Origin: an uncultured Fimbriimonadales bacterium
Lineage (GTDB): Bacteria; Armatimonadota; Fimbriimonadia; Fimbriimonadales; GBS-DC
Reading direction: 5' to 3'
DNA length: 12,915 bases
NCBI GenBank assembly: GCA_937925775.1
Contig: CALAMM010000189.1
Location: 1 to 12,915, forward strand
Shown: piece after piece, positions 12,852 to 12,915 of the stretch
Numbering within the stretch: position 1 is the stretch's first letter
How the letters are laid out: every line of letters begins with the position of its first letter
The notes under the pieces: model-generated
The model's database searches: none
Seen by the model: the letters and a program-made list of their open reading frames with translations, nothing else
What the model was told of the DNA's origin: nothing
Made by a program: the position numbers and the translations under genes

Positions 12852-12915
12852 GTAGGTGCAGGTACCCCCTCCTTTAGGTTCCCCCTGCAAGCAGGGGGAA
12901 CCAATTGAGAAAATA
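12852..12915. repeat. 64-bp direct repeat, copy 2, reaching the window end
   Basis: Second copy, 85 bases after the first, with a 21-base spacer (12831-12851) between them. The same hairpin lies at 12877-12902. The match runs to the last base of the window, so the true unit may be longer and more copies may follow. Confidence 0.9.

Noticed and set aside
12533..12904. Open frames across the tRNA and repeat region on both strands
   Set aside because: They run through the tRNA gene or the hairpin repeats, have no ribosome site and show no protein resemblance.
12767..12915. CRISPR array
   Set aside because: Two 64-base units with a 21-base spacer do not fit CRISPR sizes (repeats about 24-48, spacers about 30-40), and no cas genes are present.

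Overview
The window is about 13 kb of GC-rich, tightly packed bacterial DNA, almost entirely coding. Most genes abut or overlap, and several lack a Shine-Dalgarno sequence. I see no phage, plasmid or insertion-sequence genes. The gene mix fits a poorly studied environmental, possibly thermophilic lineage: several ECF sigma/anti-sigma pairs, a YitJ-type methionine/folate enzyme, a CPBP membrane protease and promoter-like -10 boxes a few bases from start codons. Armatimonadota is my best guess, but it rests on overall impression, not on a marker gene.

Minus strand, positions 6741 down to 1: a sugar-phosphate-isomerase-like TIM barrel, tilS, ECF sigma factor 2, its zinc-finger anti-sigma factor, a secreted HtrA-like PDZ protein that has lost two of three catalytic residues, 6-phosphogluconolactonase, ECF sigma factor 1, and its anti-sigma factor (cut by the window edge). 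Gaps are short or negative, so much of this can be one transcription unit with internal promoters.

Plus strand, positions 6938 to 11161: a homocysteine S-methyltransferase/methylenetetrahydrofolate reductase fusion, divergent from the TIM-barrel gene. It is followed by a third ECF cassette of sigma factor, anti-sigma factor and a secreted RseB/LolA-like protein with a DUF4367-like C-terminus, in overlapping ATGA order. This matches the rpoE-rseA-rseB gene order.

Minus strand, positions 12641 down to 11166: a tRNA-Ser(GCT) with a perfect-consensus sigma-70 promoter, then a CPBP-family intramembrane protease that starts 12 bases after the tRNA CCA end. Beyond the tRNA lie a nested palindrome and two copies of a 64-base repeat with a perfect 12-bp hairpin.

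The theme is envelope signalling. Three ECF modules sit within 10 kb, each preceded by a GAA(A)C...CGTC element that suggests autoregulation. Around them are an RseB-like sensor, an inactive-looking HtrA/DegS-like PDZ protein and an intramembrane protease of the wider superfamily that includes PrsW. The domains are visible in sequence; that they form one circuit is inference.
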